This document shows positions 41,757-50,014 of a stretch of DNA of 64,000 nt, piece by piece. A model generated the notes under the pieces. That model saw only the letters and a program-made list of their open reading frames with translations. It did no database searches and was not told the DNA's origin. Numbering within the stretch: the stretch's first letter is position 1; every line of letters starts with the position of its first letter. The stretch spans positions 1,116,001-1,180,000 of the forward strand of contig CAVVCQ010000001.1 in assembly GCA_963746805.1 (NCBI GenBank). The letters are read 5' to 3'. The position numbers and the translations under genes are program-made. This stretch comes from DATHTC01 sp963746805 (GTDB lineage: Bacteria; Actinomycetota; Thermoleophilia; Gaiellales; Gaiellaceae).

Positions 41757-42670
41757 GCCCACGACTGCTCCACCCCCTTCACGAGTGCGGTGATCGCCTC
41801 GTTGAGCGGCGTCGGCACCCCGAGTTCCCGTCCGAAGCGGACGATCCCGCCGTTGAGGTAGTCGATCTCGGTCTGCCGGCGCGCCTCGACGTCCTGGAGC
41901 ATCGACGCCTTGTGGTCGTACGCCACCTCCGGCCTGGCGGCGTGGTCGATGAGCGCCTCGGGGTCGGCGTCGAGGACGACCCCCTGCGCCGCCGCGACCG
42001 CCTTGCCCTCGTCGACGAGGCCGGAGACGAGCGCGCGCAGCGCCGGGTCCTCGCACACGCGCCCGTGGGTCAGCCCGGTCAGCGCCCCGACCGGGTTCGT
42101 CGACGCGTTGAAGATCACCTTGCGCCACTGCGGCCCGCGCGCGTCGGCCACGGCCGTCGTCGGCATCCCCGCGCGCGTGCAGGCGTCGGCGAGGCGCTCG
42201 ACCTCCTCGAGCGCCGCCGGCCGCGGCTCGAACGGCCCGAAGGTCGTGTCGCCCTTCACGTCCCACTGCACGTGGCCGGGCTCGAGGATCTTCCCGGCGG
42301 GGAACGTCGTGCCGCGGATCACGCGCGGGACGTGACGCGCGACCACCTCCTCGTTGCCGATGCCGTTCTGCACCGAGGCCACAGCGCCGTCGCGGAAGGC
42401 CGCCGCGGTCGCCGCCACCGCCGCTTCCGTGTGCATCGCCTTCGTCGCCACGATCCCGAAGTCGCACGGCGGCAGCTCGGCCGCGTCCGCCGTCGCCCGC
42501 GGACGGCCGACCACCTCGCCGGCGCCCGAGAGCCGCAGCCCGCCCGCGTTGATCGCGTCCACGTGCGGACGGGAGACGTCGAAGGCCCACACCTCGACGT
42601 CGTCGAGCAGCGACAGGTTCGCCGCGAACAGCGAGCCGACGGCCCCGCACCCGACGACGCAGATCCTCAT
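41753..42670 (-). CDS. ketopantoate-reductase-like enzyme A
   Basis: NAD(P)H-dependent reductase of the PanE/ApbA family: N-terminal RICVVGCGAVGSLFAANLS, DFGIVATKAMHTEAA, SVQNGIGNEEV, then C-terminal WRKVIFNASTNPVGALTGL (Lys and Asn of the active site) and SMLQDVEARRQTEIDYLNGG. 305 residues. A second member at 47316-48275 is in the same operon, so both probably act on a catabolic 2-keto intermediate rather than on ketopantoate; this is inference. ATGA overlap with livM upstream. Confidence 0.85.
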   Translation of the reverse strand: MRICVVGCGAVGSLFAANLSLLDDVEVWAFDVSRPHVDAINAGGLRLSGAGEVVGRPRATADAAELPPCDFGIVATKAMHTEAAVAATAAAFRDGAVASVQNGIGNEEVVARHVPRVIRGTTFPAGKILEPGHVQWDVKGDTTFGPFEPRPAALEEVERLADACTRAGMPTTAVADARGPQWRKVIFNASTNPVGALTGLTHGRVCEDPALRALVSGLVDEGKAVAAAQGVVLDADPEALIDHAARPEVAYDHKASMLQDVEARRQTEIDYLNGGIVRFGRELGVPTPLNEAITALVKGVEQSWA

Positions 42671-43675
42671 CGCGCCCGCACCCTACGCAGCCGCAGCTCC
42701 CGCCCGCCGGTCAGACCGGACGGCCGCAGCACGAGCACGACGGCCATCAGCGCCGCGACCACGACCAGGCGCGTCCCCGCCGGCACGTCGAGCGTGACGC
42801 CGAGGTCGACGCCCTGCTCGGCCTCGCCCAGGAACGAGTCGACGGCGCTGACGGCGAGCGCGCCCGACGACCGCGCCCCAGAGGCTCGTCGCGCCGCCGA
42901 TCACGAGCATCGCGAGGGTGATGAACGTCAGCTCGAGATACACCTGCTCCGTCGTGATCGAACCGAGCATGTGCACGTAGAGGCCGCCGGCGAAGCCGCA
43001 GAGCGCGCCCGAGAGCGCGAACGCGACCAGCCGCTGCCGGTGCACGCCGATGCCTGCCGCCTGCGCCGCGGCCGGATCCTCCCGCGTCGCACGGAGCATC
43101 CGCCCGGGTCGGCTGCGCTGGTAGGCGAACGCGATGCAGACCACCGCGAGCGTGCCCAGCGTCGCCTGCAGCGCCTCGGTCGTCTCCGGCACGAGCGAGA
43201 GCGTCGTCGCGCCGGGTCCGATCTTCGTCCACTCGCGCAGCAGGTTGTGCGTGATCTCGAGCACGGCGAAGGTTGCGATCCCCGCCGCGAGCCCCGACAG
43301 GCGCATCAGCGGCAGTCCGACCGCCGCGGCCAGCAGGCCACCGACGAGGGCCGCGAGCCCGAGCGAGACGAGGTTCCCGACCGTGTTGTCCCGCAGGAAC
43401 GGGAACAGGTCGGGCAGCACGGCCGCCTTCAGCTCGAGCGGAACGGTGAGAACGCCTGCGCAGAACGCGCCGACGGCGACGAAGCTGATCTGCCCGAACG
43501 AGAGCACGCCCGAGTTGCCGACGAAGACGTAGATCGCGACGACGATCGCGACCGAGACGATCGCGTCGAGCACGTGCACCTCGGTCGAGCGCGAGACGAC
43601 GGTCGCGAGCAGGCCGACGAGGACGACGAGCAGCGCCGGCCCGAGCAGCTCCGTGAGCGACTCGAGGCGCCTCAC
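42667..43675 (-). CDS. livM: branched-chain-type ABC permease LivM (one frame break)
   Basis: Inner-membrane permease of the HAAT transporter class. NSGVLSFGQISFVAVGAFCAG, LPLMRLSGLAAGIATFAVLE, YQRSRPGRMLRATREDP and LVAFALSGALCGFAGGLYVH are typical. After GGATSLWGAVVG (near 42875) the frame changes by one base; the proper C-terminus (ALAVSAVDSFLGEAEQG to LRPSGLTGGRELRLRR) follows one frame over to TGA 42667. The whole length is a multiple of three plus one, so an extra G in GTCGGGCGCG is the likely cause. Start GTG 43675 overlaps the livH stop. Confidence 0.85.
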
Positions 43676-44583
43676 GCCCGCTCCGCGGTCGTCGCGCCCC
43701 GCGGCGCGAACAGGCCGCCGGGCCGGAGCAGGAGCACGAGGATGACGAGCGCGAACACCGCCGACGGGAGAAACACGGTCTTGTCCGTCGGGAGTGCGCC
43801 GTTGATCACGCCGGTGGCGAAGCCGATCGCGAAGCCGCCGAGCGTCGCCGTCCAGAGCCGGTCGATCCCGCCCACGACGACGCCGACGAGCACGACGATC
43901 GTCTCGGTGAGCGCGAAGTTGGGCGTGACGAGCGGGCTGCGGACGCTGAGGATCACGGCCACGATCGCCGCGAGGAGCGCCGAGAGCAGCACCGCGACGC
44001 CGATGACCCGATCGGCGCGCACGCCGAGCTGGCGCGCGGTGCGGAAGTCGGCCGCGGCGGCGCGCATGTGGAGCCCGATCGTCGTCCGCGCGAGCAGGAG
44101 CGCGAGCAGCCCGAGTGCGATCACCGCCGCCGCGATCGCCACGAGCGTCACCTTGCGGACGTCCACCCCGCCGACCTCGATCGCCTGGTTCAGCGACCCG
44201 AAGCCGACGACCGACTCGCCGATCGTGTCGTCGCGCAGGTCGAGGATCAGGGCGATGCTCTGGAGCAGGAACGCGAGCGCGAAGGTCGTCACGAGCATGA
44301 CCGCCGGCGACTGGCCGCGCAGCGGTCGGAACACGGCGAGGTCCATCGCGGTCGACAGCGCGAGGACGACGACCACGCAGGCCGCGACGCTCGCCGCAGT
44401 GGGCCACGACGACGTGAACGCGAGCGTGTACGCCCCGGCCATCACGAGCTGCCCGTAGGCGAAGTTGACGAGGCGGAGCACGCCGAAGACGAGGCCGATG
44501 CCCACGGCCATGAGCGCGTAGACGGCGCCGAGGCCGACGGCGTCGACGATGGTCTGCGCGTCGACGACGGCGAGGGGACTCAT
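43672..44583 (-). CDS. livH: branched-chain-type ABC permease LivH
   Basis: Permease partner of LivM. 303 residues, about eight spans. GLGAVYALMAVGIGLVFGVL and LVNFAYGQLVMAGAYTL at the N-terminus are the LivH signature; TRTARQL-like EAA loop (ADFRTARQLGVRADRVIGVA) contacts the ATPases; VLVGVVVGGIDRLWTATLGG and a final LLLRPGGLFAPRG follow. ATG 44583 overlaps the livF stop (ATGA). Confidence 0.93.
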   Translation of the reverse strand: MSPLAVVDAQTIVDAVGLGAVYALMAVGIGLVFGVLRLVNFAYGQLVMAGAYTLAFTSSWPTAASVAACVVVVLALSTAMDLAVFRPLRGQSPAVMLVTTFALAFLLQSIALILDLRDDTIGESVVGFGSLNQAIEVGGVDVRKVTLVAIAAAVIALGLLALLLARTTIGLHMRAAAADFRTARQLGVRADRVIGVAVLLSALLAAIVAVILSVRSPLVTPNFALTETIVVLVGVVVGGIDRLWTATLGGFAIGFATGVINGALPTDKTVFLPSAVFALVILVLLLRPGGLFAPRGATTAERA

Positions 44584-45296
44584 GCGAGATACGCGGCCAC
44601 GAGCCGGTCGGTGGCGTCCGCGTCGGCGGGGCCGAGCGTGGCGCGGAGGGCGCCGCTCGCAAGCACGTACGTGCGGTCGGCGAAGGCGACGGTGCGCTGC
44701 GCCCGCTGCTCGACGAGGAGGATGGTCACGCCGCGCTCGCGGATCCCGGCCAGCACGTCGAAGACGAGGTCGACGATCTTCGGCGCGAGGCCGAGCGACG
44801 GCTCGTCGAGGAGGAGCAGGTCGGGCTCCGCGACGAGGGCGCGCCCGATCGCGAGCTGCTGCTGCTGGCCGCCGGAGAGCGTCCCTGCGGGCCGCCGCCG
44901 CCGCTCGGCCAGCACCGGAAACTGCCCGTAGACGGACTCGAGCGCCGCCTCCGCACCGTCCGTGCGCCGTCCCGCGAGCCCGAGCCGCAGGTTCTCCTCG
45001 ACGGTGAAGTCCGGGAAGATCCGCCGTCCCTCGGGCACGAGCGCGACGCCGAGCCGGGCCACCTCCTCGGGCCGGCGCCCGCGCAGCGAGCGCCCGCCGA
45101 GCCGGATCTCCCCGGCCGCGCACGGGACGACGCCCATGACGGCGTGCAGCGTCGTCGACTTGCCGGCGCCGTTCGGGCCGATCAGCCCGACGATCTCCCC
45201 GCGGCCCACCGCGAGCGTGAGGTCGCGGACGGCCGCGACCGTCCCGTACCGGACCTCGACGGCGTCGAGGGCGAGCAGCGGCCCGGGCTCGGTCAC
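44580..45296 (-). CDS. livF: branched-chain-type ABC ATPase LivF
   Basis: ATP-binding subunit. Walker A GPNGAGKSTTLHAVMG, Q loop region VALVPEGRRIFPDFTVEENL, signature LSGGQQQQLAIGRALV, Walker B LLLLDEPSLGLAP, and the H-loop position carries VEQR, as is usual in LivF proteins. 238 residues. Four-base overlaps with livG and livH confirm tight co-translation. Confidence 0.93.
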   Translation of the reverse strand: MTEPGPLLALDAVEVRYGTVAAVRDLTLAVGRGEIVGLIGPNGAGKSTTLHAVMGVVPCAAGEIRLGGRSLRGRRPEEVARLGVALVPEGRRIFPDFTVEENLRLGLAGRRTDGAEAALESVYGQFPVLAERRRRPAGTLSGGQQQQLAIGRALVAEPDLLLLDEPSLGLAPKIVDLVFDVLAGIRERGVTILLVEQRAQRTVAFADRTYVLASGALRATLGPADADATDRLVAAYLA

Positions 45297-46069
45297 CCGT
45301 CGGTCTCCTGGACGGCGCTCTCGCCGAGGTACGCGGCGGTGACGTCGAGGTTCGCCCGCACCTCCGCGGGCGTCCCCTCCGCGAGTGTCCGGCCCTGGTC
45401 GAGCACCTGGATCCGGTCGCAGACGGCCATCACGAGCGCCATGTTGTGGTCGATCAAGAGGACGCCCGCGGCGTGGTCGTCGCGCACGCGGCGCACGACG
45501 TCGGCGAACTCGGGCACCTCCGGCTCGGGCAGCCCGGCCGCCGGCTCGTCCATGAGCAGGAACCGGGGCTCCGTCGCGAGGGCGCGCGCGACGCCGAGGC
45601 GTCGCTCGTCCCCGTGCGCCAGCGACGCCGCCGGCGCGTCCGCCCGCTCCTCGAGCCCGAGCAGCCCGAGCAGCCTCGCCGCCCGCTCCCGTGCCTCGCG
45701 CGCGCGCACCCCTGAGCCGAGCGCCGCCACCTCCACGTTCTCCCGCACCGACAGCGCCGGGAACGAGCGGCTGTGCTGGAACGTCCGCGCGAGCCCGGCG
45801 CGGGCGCGGCGGGCCGGAGCCCAGCCCGTCACGTCCCGCCCGCTCAGCTCGATCGTCCCCACGGTCGGCCTGTCGAAGCCGCTGAGGAGGTTCACGAGCG
45901 TCGACTTGCCGGCGCCGTTCGGGCCGATGAGCCCCACCACCTCGTGCCGGTGCAGCTCGAGCGTGACCTCGTCGAGCGCGCGCACGCCGGCGAACGCGCG
46001 CGACACGGAGGAGGCCCGGAGCGTGTCCCCGGGCCTCCCCTGATCCTCGGCGACGACCGCCTCGGTCAT
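45293..46069 (-). CDS. livG: branched-chain-type ABC ATPase LivG
   Basis: ATP-binding subunit. Walker A GPNGAGKSTLVNLLSG, ARTFQHSRSFPALSVRENV with the Q loop, Walker B FLLMDEPAAGLPEPE and the H loop LIDHNMALVM. The ABC signature reads LAHGDERRLGVARAL, with LAHGD replacing LSGGQ-type sequence as in many LivG proteins. 258 residues, full length. Pairs with LivF as a heterodimer. ATGA overlaps on both sides. Confidence 0.92.
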   Translation of the reverse strand: MTEAVVAEDQGRPGDTLRASSVSRAFAGVRALDEVTLELHRHEVVGLIGPNGAGKSTLVNLLSGFDRPTVGTIELSGRDVTGWAPARRARAGLARTFQHSRSFPALSVRENVEVAALGSGVRAREARERAARLLGLLGLEERADAPAASLAHGDERRLGVARALATEPRFLLMDEPAAGLPEPEVPEFADVVRRVRDDHAAGVLLIDHNMALVMAVCDRIQVLDQGRTLAEGTPAEVRANLDVTAAYLGESAVQETDG

Positions 46070-47319
46070 CCCCCCAGCTCGGGGACGACCTTCGCGGTCA
46101 CGCCCTCGAGGTACTTGCCCTTGTTGTTCTCGATCTCGATCACGCGGTACTCGCGCCCGAACACCGTGTGCAGCTCCGGCGAGAAGTTGACGTTGCCCGA
46201 GATCGTCGGGACGTTCTCGAACTGCTCCATCTGGTCGGCGAGCGCGGCGCCGTCCGTGGAGCCGTCGGCCCGGTTGATGGCCTCGACGACGCCGTCGATC
46301 GCCGCCGCGCCGGTGACGAAGCCGCCGGTGCCCGGCGCGGCGCCCGCATCCGTCAGGCTCTGGATGAGCGCCTTGACGTCGTCACTCGGGTCGTCGCCGA
46401 ACACCGACGCGAAGGTGACGGCGTAGTAGTTCGTCACCTGCGGGTCCTTCGGCGCCCAGTAGGTGCCGTCGCCGGCCCACGAGTTGAGGATCGGCGTCTC
46501 GTTCCCGAGCGAGCGCAGGCCCGAGACGATCGCGGGCAGCTCGCCGAACGCGGTCGAGGTGACGACGACGTCCGCGTCGGCCGAGTCGAGCCGGCTGACC
46601 GCGGCGTTGACGTTGTTCGCCCCGGTCGCGTAGCTCTCACTCGCGACGACCTTCCCGCCGAGCTCGGTGAACCGCTTGTCGAACGCCTCGACGACGTTCT
46701 TGAAGTAGACGAGCAGCGTGTTCGTCGCGAGCGCGGCGGTCTTCCAGCCCTTGCTCCAGGCGAACTCGGCCATCGCCGAGCCCTCGTCCTGTGCCACGTT
46801 GCCGTAGCTGAACGCGAGCTTGCCGGCCTCGCCGAAGCGCTTCGGGCCCATCTGGTCGGTGCCGATGCAGGGCGCCACGGCGAGCGTGCCCTGGCCGATC
46901 GCCTCCTGCACGACCGGCGTCGCGAAGTCGACGTCGCAGGTCACGAACATGATGTCGGCGCCGCCGTCCAGGAGCGAGGTGGCGCACGCCTTCGCCTTCG
47001 CCGGGTCGTTGTTCTGCGTGTCGCACGTCTTGATCTCGAGGTCGCGGCCGCCGACGCCGCCGTCCCCGTTGATCTCCTCCGCGCGGATCTTCGCCGCGGC
47101 CAGCGCCGGGCCGTCGAACGGCGCCATCTGGCCGCTCGAGTCGTAGGCCCAGCCGATCGTGATCGGCCCCGACTCCTGCGCGCCGCCGCCGGTCTCCGCC
47201 GCCGTCGCCGCACCTTCCGCCTCGTCGGACTCGTCGTCGTCGCCGCCGCAGCCGGCCGCGACGAGCGCGAGCAGGACGACGAGCGACGCGAGCGCCGCCC
47301 AGCCGGTCCTCCGCCTCAT
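46066..47319 (-). CDS. livK: ABC transporter substrate-binding lipoprotein (LivK/Peripla_BP_6)
   Basis: Surface-attached binding protein that delivers the ligand to LivHM. Lipoprotein signal ending LALVAAGC with GGDDDESDEAEG linker; Peripla_BP_6 domain from ITIGWAYDSSGQMAPFDGPA to the end. Four cysteines (CDTQNND, KACATSL, VTCDVD, APCIGTD) are unusual for LivK and may form disulfides. The ligand is not readable; the class takes amino acids, amides, urea and aromatic acids. AGGAGA lies upstream of ATG 47319. 417 residues. Confidence 0.9.
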   Translation of the reverse strand: MRRRTGWAALASLVVLLALVAAGCGGDDDESDEAEGAATAAETGGGAQESGPITIGWAYDSSGQMAPFDGPALAAAKIRAEEINGDGGVGGRDLEIKTCDTQNNDPAKAKACATSLLDGGADIMFVTCDVDFATPVVQEAIGQGTLAVAPCIGTDQMGPKRFGEAGKLAFSYGNVAQDEGSAMAEFAWSKGWKTAALATNTLLVYFKNVVEAFDKRFTELGGKVVASESYATGANNVNAAVSRLDSADADVVVTSTAFGELPAIVSGLRSLGNETPILNSWAGDGTYWAPKDPQVTNYYAVTFASVFGDDPSDDVKALIQSLTDAGAAPGTGGFVTGAAAIDGVVEAINRADGSTDGAALADQMEQFENVPTISGNVNFSPELHTVFGREYRVIEIENNKGKYLEGVTAKVVPELGG

Positions 47320-48275
47320 TGCTGTCTCCTCTCGGATGGTTCGGATGTCCCCTGCTTCCCCCACGAGGCCTCCTTGGCCTTGATCAGTCGGTACAGCGCC
47401 GTGTGCAGCGGCACGGGCACGCCGAGCCGCTCGCCCTCGCGGACGAGCGAGCCCGTGATGAGCTCGATCTCGGTGGGCCTGTGCGCCTCGACGTCCTCGA
47501 GCATCGAGGGGTAGTGAGCGCTCCCCCGCTTCGTCGCGAGGACGTTCATCTCCCACGGGTCGTCGTGAAGCTCGATCCCCGCGGCCGCGGCCACCGCCTT
47601 GCCCTCGTCCACCAGGTCGCGGACGAGGTGGCCGAGGTCGGACGGGTGCTCGAGCGCGGCGAAGTGCGCGTCGTGCGGCAGGCCCGTGAGGGCGGCGACC
47701 GCGTTCACCGTCGCGTTGAAGATCAGCTTCGACCACTGCGCGGGCCGGAGGTCCGGCAGCGCCTCGGCCTTCAGCCCGGCGGCGACGAGCAGGTCGGCCG
47801 CCTCCTGGACGCGGTCGAAGGGGACGCGGTCGTACGGGCCGAGCCACGTCTCGGTGTCGAGGATGTACTCGACGTGCGTGTCGTCGTGCCGCGTCCCGCT
47901 CATGAACGTCACGCCCGAGACGAGCGGCCAGTCGCCGTGGCGGCGGACGATCGCCTCGGCGCCGAGGCCGTTCTGCACGGTCATCACCGTCGCCTCCGGG
48001 AAGTGCCCCTCGAGCGCCGTCGCCGCGGCCTCGACGCCCGTCGCCTTCGTCGCGACGATCGCGAGGTCGCACGGCGGCAGCGCGGCCGGGTCGGCCGAGG
48101 CGGTGACCCTGGCGTGGAGGTCGCTGCGGCCCGAGACGTGCAGCCCCTCGGCCGTGAGCGCCTCGGCGTGCTCGCGCCGTCGGGTGAGCACCGAGACGTC
48201 GCAGACCTGCGCGAGGTGACCGGCGTAGAGGCTTCCGATGACCCCGGCCCCGACGATGCAGACTCGCTCGATCAC
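47316..48275 (-). CDS. ketopantoate-reductase-like enzyme B
   Basis: PanE/ApbA-family reductase and first gene of the liv operon. RVCIVGAGVIGSLYAGHLAQ, LAIVATKATGVEAAA, TVQNGLGAEAIV, WSKLIFNATVNAVAALTGL and SMLEDVEAHRPTEIELITG are conserved. 319 residues. It is clearly paralogous to the copy at 41753-42670. Its ATG lies about 35 bases from a TTTGATCAAA palindrome with TTGACA on the same strand, the presumed operon promoter and GntR site. ATGA overlap with livK. Confidence 0.87.
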   Translation of the reverse strand: MIERVCIVGAGVIGSLYAGHLAQVCDVSVLTRRREHAEALTAEGLHVSGRSDLHARVTASADPAALPPCDLAIVATKATGVEAAATALEGHFPEATVMTVQNGLGAEAIVRRHGDWPLVSGVTFMSGTRHDDTHVEYILDTETWLGPYDRVPFDRVQEAADLLVAAGLKAEALPDLRPAQWSKLIFNATVNAVAALTGLPHDAHFAALEHPSDLGHLVRDLVDEGKAVAAAAGIELHDDPWEMNVLATKRGSAHYPSMLEDVEAHRPTEIELITGSLVREGERLGVPVPLHTALYRLIKAKEASWGKQGTSEPSERRQQ

Positions 48276-48309
48276 GCCGTGGAGAGGCTCCGCATGCTCG
48301 GGTGCGATC

Positions 48310-48336
48310 TTTGATCAAATCTCGCGGCCGTGTCAA
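48310..48336. promoter_or_regulatory. shared GntR-type operator and promoter, copy 1
   Basis: TTTGATCAAA (48310-48319) is a perfect 10-base palindrome, followed after 11 bases by TGTCAA (48331-48336), which is a perfect TTGACA -35 box read leftward. The palindrome would then overlap the -10 region of the leftward operon. The same arrangement is found at 59874-59902. It lies between gntR and the panE/liv operon. Confidence 0.7.
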
Positions 48337-48348
48337 ACTCAGCGCCTC

Positions 48349-49008
48349 GTGGTCACGAGCGCGCACCGACGGCATCGCACCCTGGCCGAGCGCGCGCTGG
48401 CCGATCTGCAGGAGGCGATCCTCAGCGGGGAGCTCGCGCCGGGCACGCCGCTCCGGCTCGAGGCGCTGGCGCGTTCGCTCGACATGAGCCCGATGCCGAT
48501 CCGCGAGGCGGTACGCGAGCTCGAGCGCCTCGGCCTCGCCGAGCACGTCCCGCACCGCGGCGCGCGCGTCAGCCGCGTCTCGGTCGAGGACCTGCGCGAC
48601 ACCTACGCTGCCAGGCTGCTGCTCGAGTCCGCCGCGATCCGCCTGGCCGCCGGCCGCTTCGCCGAGGAGCACGCCCAGGCCGCGCGCGCGTCCCTCGACG
48701 AGCACGTGGCCGCCTTCCGCGCGGGCGACGAGGTGCGCTCGCGGGCCGCGCACGCCGACTTCCACTTCGGCCTGTACGCCGCGTCGGGCTCGAGCTGGCT
48801 GCCGCGCCTGATCCGCCCGCTGTGGGAGAACAGCGAGCGCTACCGGATCGCGTCGCTCTACGACCGCGGCTCGCTCGAGCGCCGCCGCGCCGAGCACGAG
48901 CAGATCCTCGAGGCATGCGTCGCCCACGACGCCGACGCGGCGGAGGACGCGCTCCGGGCGCACCTCGTCACCACCGAGGAGCTCGTCGCGCGGCACATGG
49001 GCGCCTAG
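48349..49008 (+). CDS. GntR family transcriptional regulator, FadR-like
   Basis: 219-residue regulator. N-terminal winged helix: TLAERALADLQEAILSGELA, LRLEALARSLDMSPMPIREA, LERLGLAEHVPHRGARVSRV. C-terminal all-helical FCD ligand domain with DTYAARLLLESAAIRLAA, HADFHFGLYAASGSSWLPRL and EHEQILEACVAHDADAAEDA, which contain the Asp/His residues that hold a metal in this group. Likely a repressor relieved by a carboxylate effector. GTG 48349 lies next to the palindromic site, so autoregulation is probable. It is divergent from the liv operon and converges on the second operon. Confidence 0.9.
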   Translation: MVTSAHRRHRTLAERALADLQEAILSGELAPGTPLRLEALARSLDMSPMPIREAVRELERLGLAEHVPHRGARVSRVSVEDLRDTYAARLLLESAAIRLAAGRFAEEHAQAARASLDEHVAAFRAGDEVRSRAAHADFHFGLYAASGSSWLPRLIRPLWENSERYRIASLYDRGSLERRRAEHEQILEACVAHDADAAEDALRAHLVTTEELVARHMGA

Positions 49009-49634
49009 GCGCGGGGCCGCTCCTCGACCCGGTCGACCCAGGCCGCGAGGCGCGGATGGCGATCGAGGCCGAGGTGGTCGACGAGCACCTGGTGGAAGCG
49101 CTCGTCGTCGCCGGCGGGCATGCCCTGCCGTCCGTACTTGAGGAACGGGAACGCGGTCACGTCGGCGACCCCGAACTCGCCGAAGAGGTACTCGCGGCCG
49201 GCGAGCAGCGCCTCGAACCGGTCGAGCGAGGCGGTGAGGCGGCGGCCGAGCTCCTCGACGCGCGCCGCGTCCGGCTCGGGCTTCGCCAGCTCGTCGGTGA
49301 GGAGGTTCGGCGGCCGCTTCCAGACGAGGTTGAACCAGTCGAGGAACGTCTGCACCTCGGCCCGGCGCGCCTCGTCGGCGGGATAGAGCGGCGGTTCCGG
49401 GTGCCGCTCCTCGAGCCAGGCGAGGACCCGCGGAGAGTCGAAGAGGATCTGCCCGTCCGCCTCGACCACGGGGACGAGATCCTGGCCGGAGACGGCTCGC
49501 ACGGGCGAGCGGTCGGCCGGATCGACGTCGACCCACTCGACGGCGACGCCCTTGTGCCCGGCCGCGAGCGCGACGCGCTCGACGTTGGTGGAGTACGGGA
49601 TGCGGTAGACGCGGATCAGATCGACGCCGTGCAC
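49005..49634 (-). CDS. glutathione S-transferase-fold protein
   Basis: Two-domain GST-like protein of about 209 residues. Thioredoxin-fold N-terminus (IRVYRIPYSTNVERVALAAG, DLVPVVEADGQILFDSPRVL with the cis-Pro and the DS dipeptide) and helical C-terminal domain (FLFGEFGVADVTAFPFLKYG-like segment). Many actinobacteria use mycothiol rather than glutathione, so the thiol cofactor is uncertain. It may act as a maleylpyruvate-isomerase-like or dehalogenating step. Last gene of the molybdenum hydroxylase operon; its GTG overlaps the ridA end by 19 bases. Confidence 0.8.
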   Translation of the reverse strand: MHGVDLIRVYRIPYSTNVERVALAAGHKGVAVEWVDVDPADRSPVRAVSGQDLVPVVEADGQILFDSPRVLAWLEERHPEPPLYPADEARRAEVQTFLDWFNLVWKRPPNLLTDELAKPEPDAARVEELGRRLTASLDRFEALLAGREYLFGEFGVADVTAFPFLKYGRQGMPAGDDERFHQVLVDHLGLDRHPRLAAWVDRVEERPRA

Positions 49635-50005
49635 TCGATCTCGATGAGCAGCCCGTCGACCGCGAGCCCGGTGACGCCGACGATCGTCTGCGCCGGATGG
49701 CCGGCGCCGCCCGTCACCTCGTCGACGGCGCGGGTGATCGTCTCGTACTCGGTCGGGTGCAGCGTGTAGATCGTGCGCCGGACGACGTCGTCCCAGCCGG
49801 CGCCTGCGGCGCGGAGCGCGATCTCGACGTTCCGCATCGCGGCCACCGTCTGCGCGAAGAGATCGTCGCCGCCGACGATCCCGAACGCCTGGTCGAGCGC
49901 GACCTGGCCGGCCACGTAGACCGTCCGGCTCCCCTGCGCCTCGCTCACGTGGCTGAAACCGGGCGCCGGGTGGAGCTCCGGCGGGTTCGTGTCCTTGCGC
50001 GGCAC
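49616..50005 (-). CDS. RidA family deaminase
   Basis: 129-residue RidA/YjgF/UK114 protein. RTVYVAGQVALDQAFGIVGG and FAQTVAAMRNVEIALRAAGAG, DDVVRRTIYTL and the C-terminal GLLIEIECTASI are characteristic. The Arg that binds the carboxylate in archetypal RidA would lie before IECTA; that position reads LLIE, so the member is not canonical. Related proteins hydrolyse reactive enamines and imines; in this operon it may remove such an intermediate. Nine bases separate it from the upstream gene. Confidence 0.82.
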   Translation of the reverse strand: MPRKDTNPPELHPAPGFSHVSEAQGSRTVYVAGQVALDQAFGIVGGDDLFAQTVAAMRNVEIALRAAGAGWDDVVRRTIYTLHPTEYETITRAVDEVTGGAGHPAQTIVGVTGLAVDGLLIEIECTASI

Positions 50006-50014
50006 GCGGCGATC

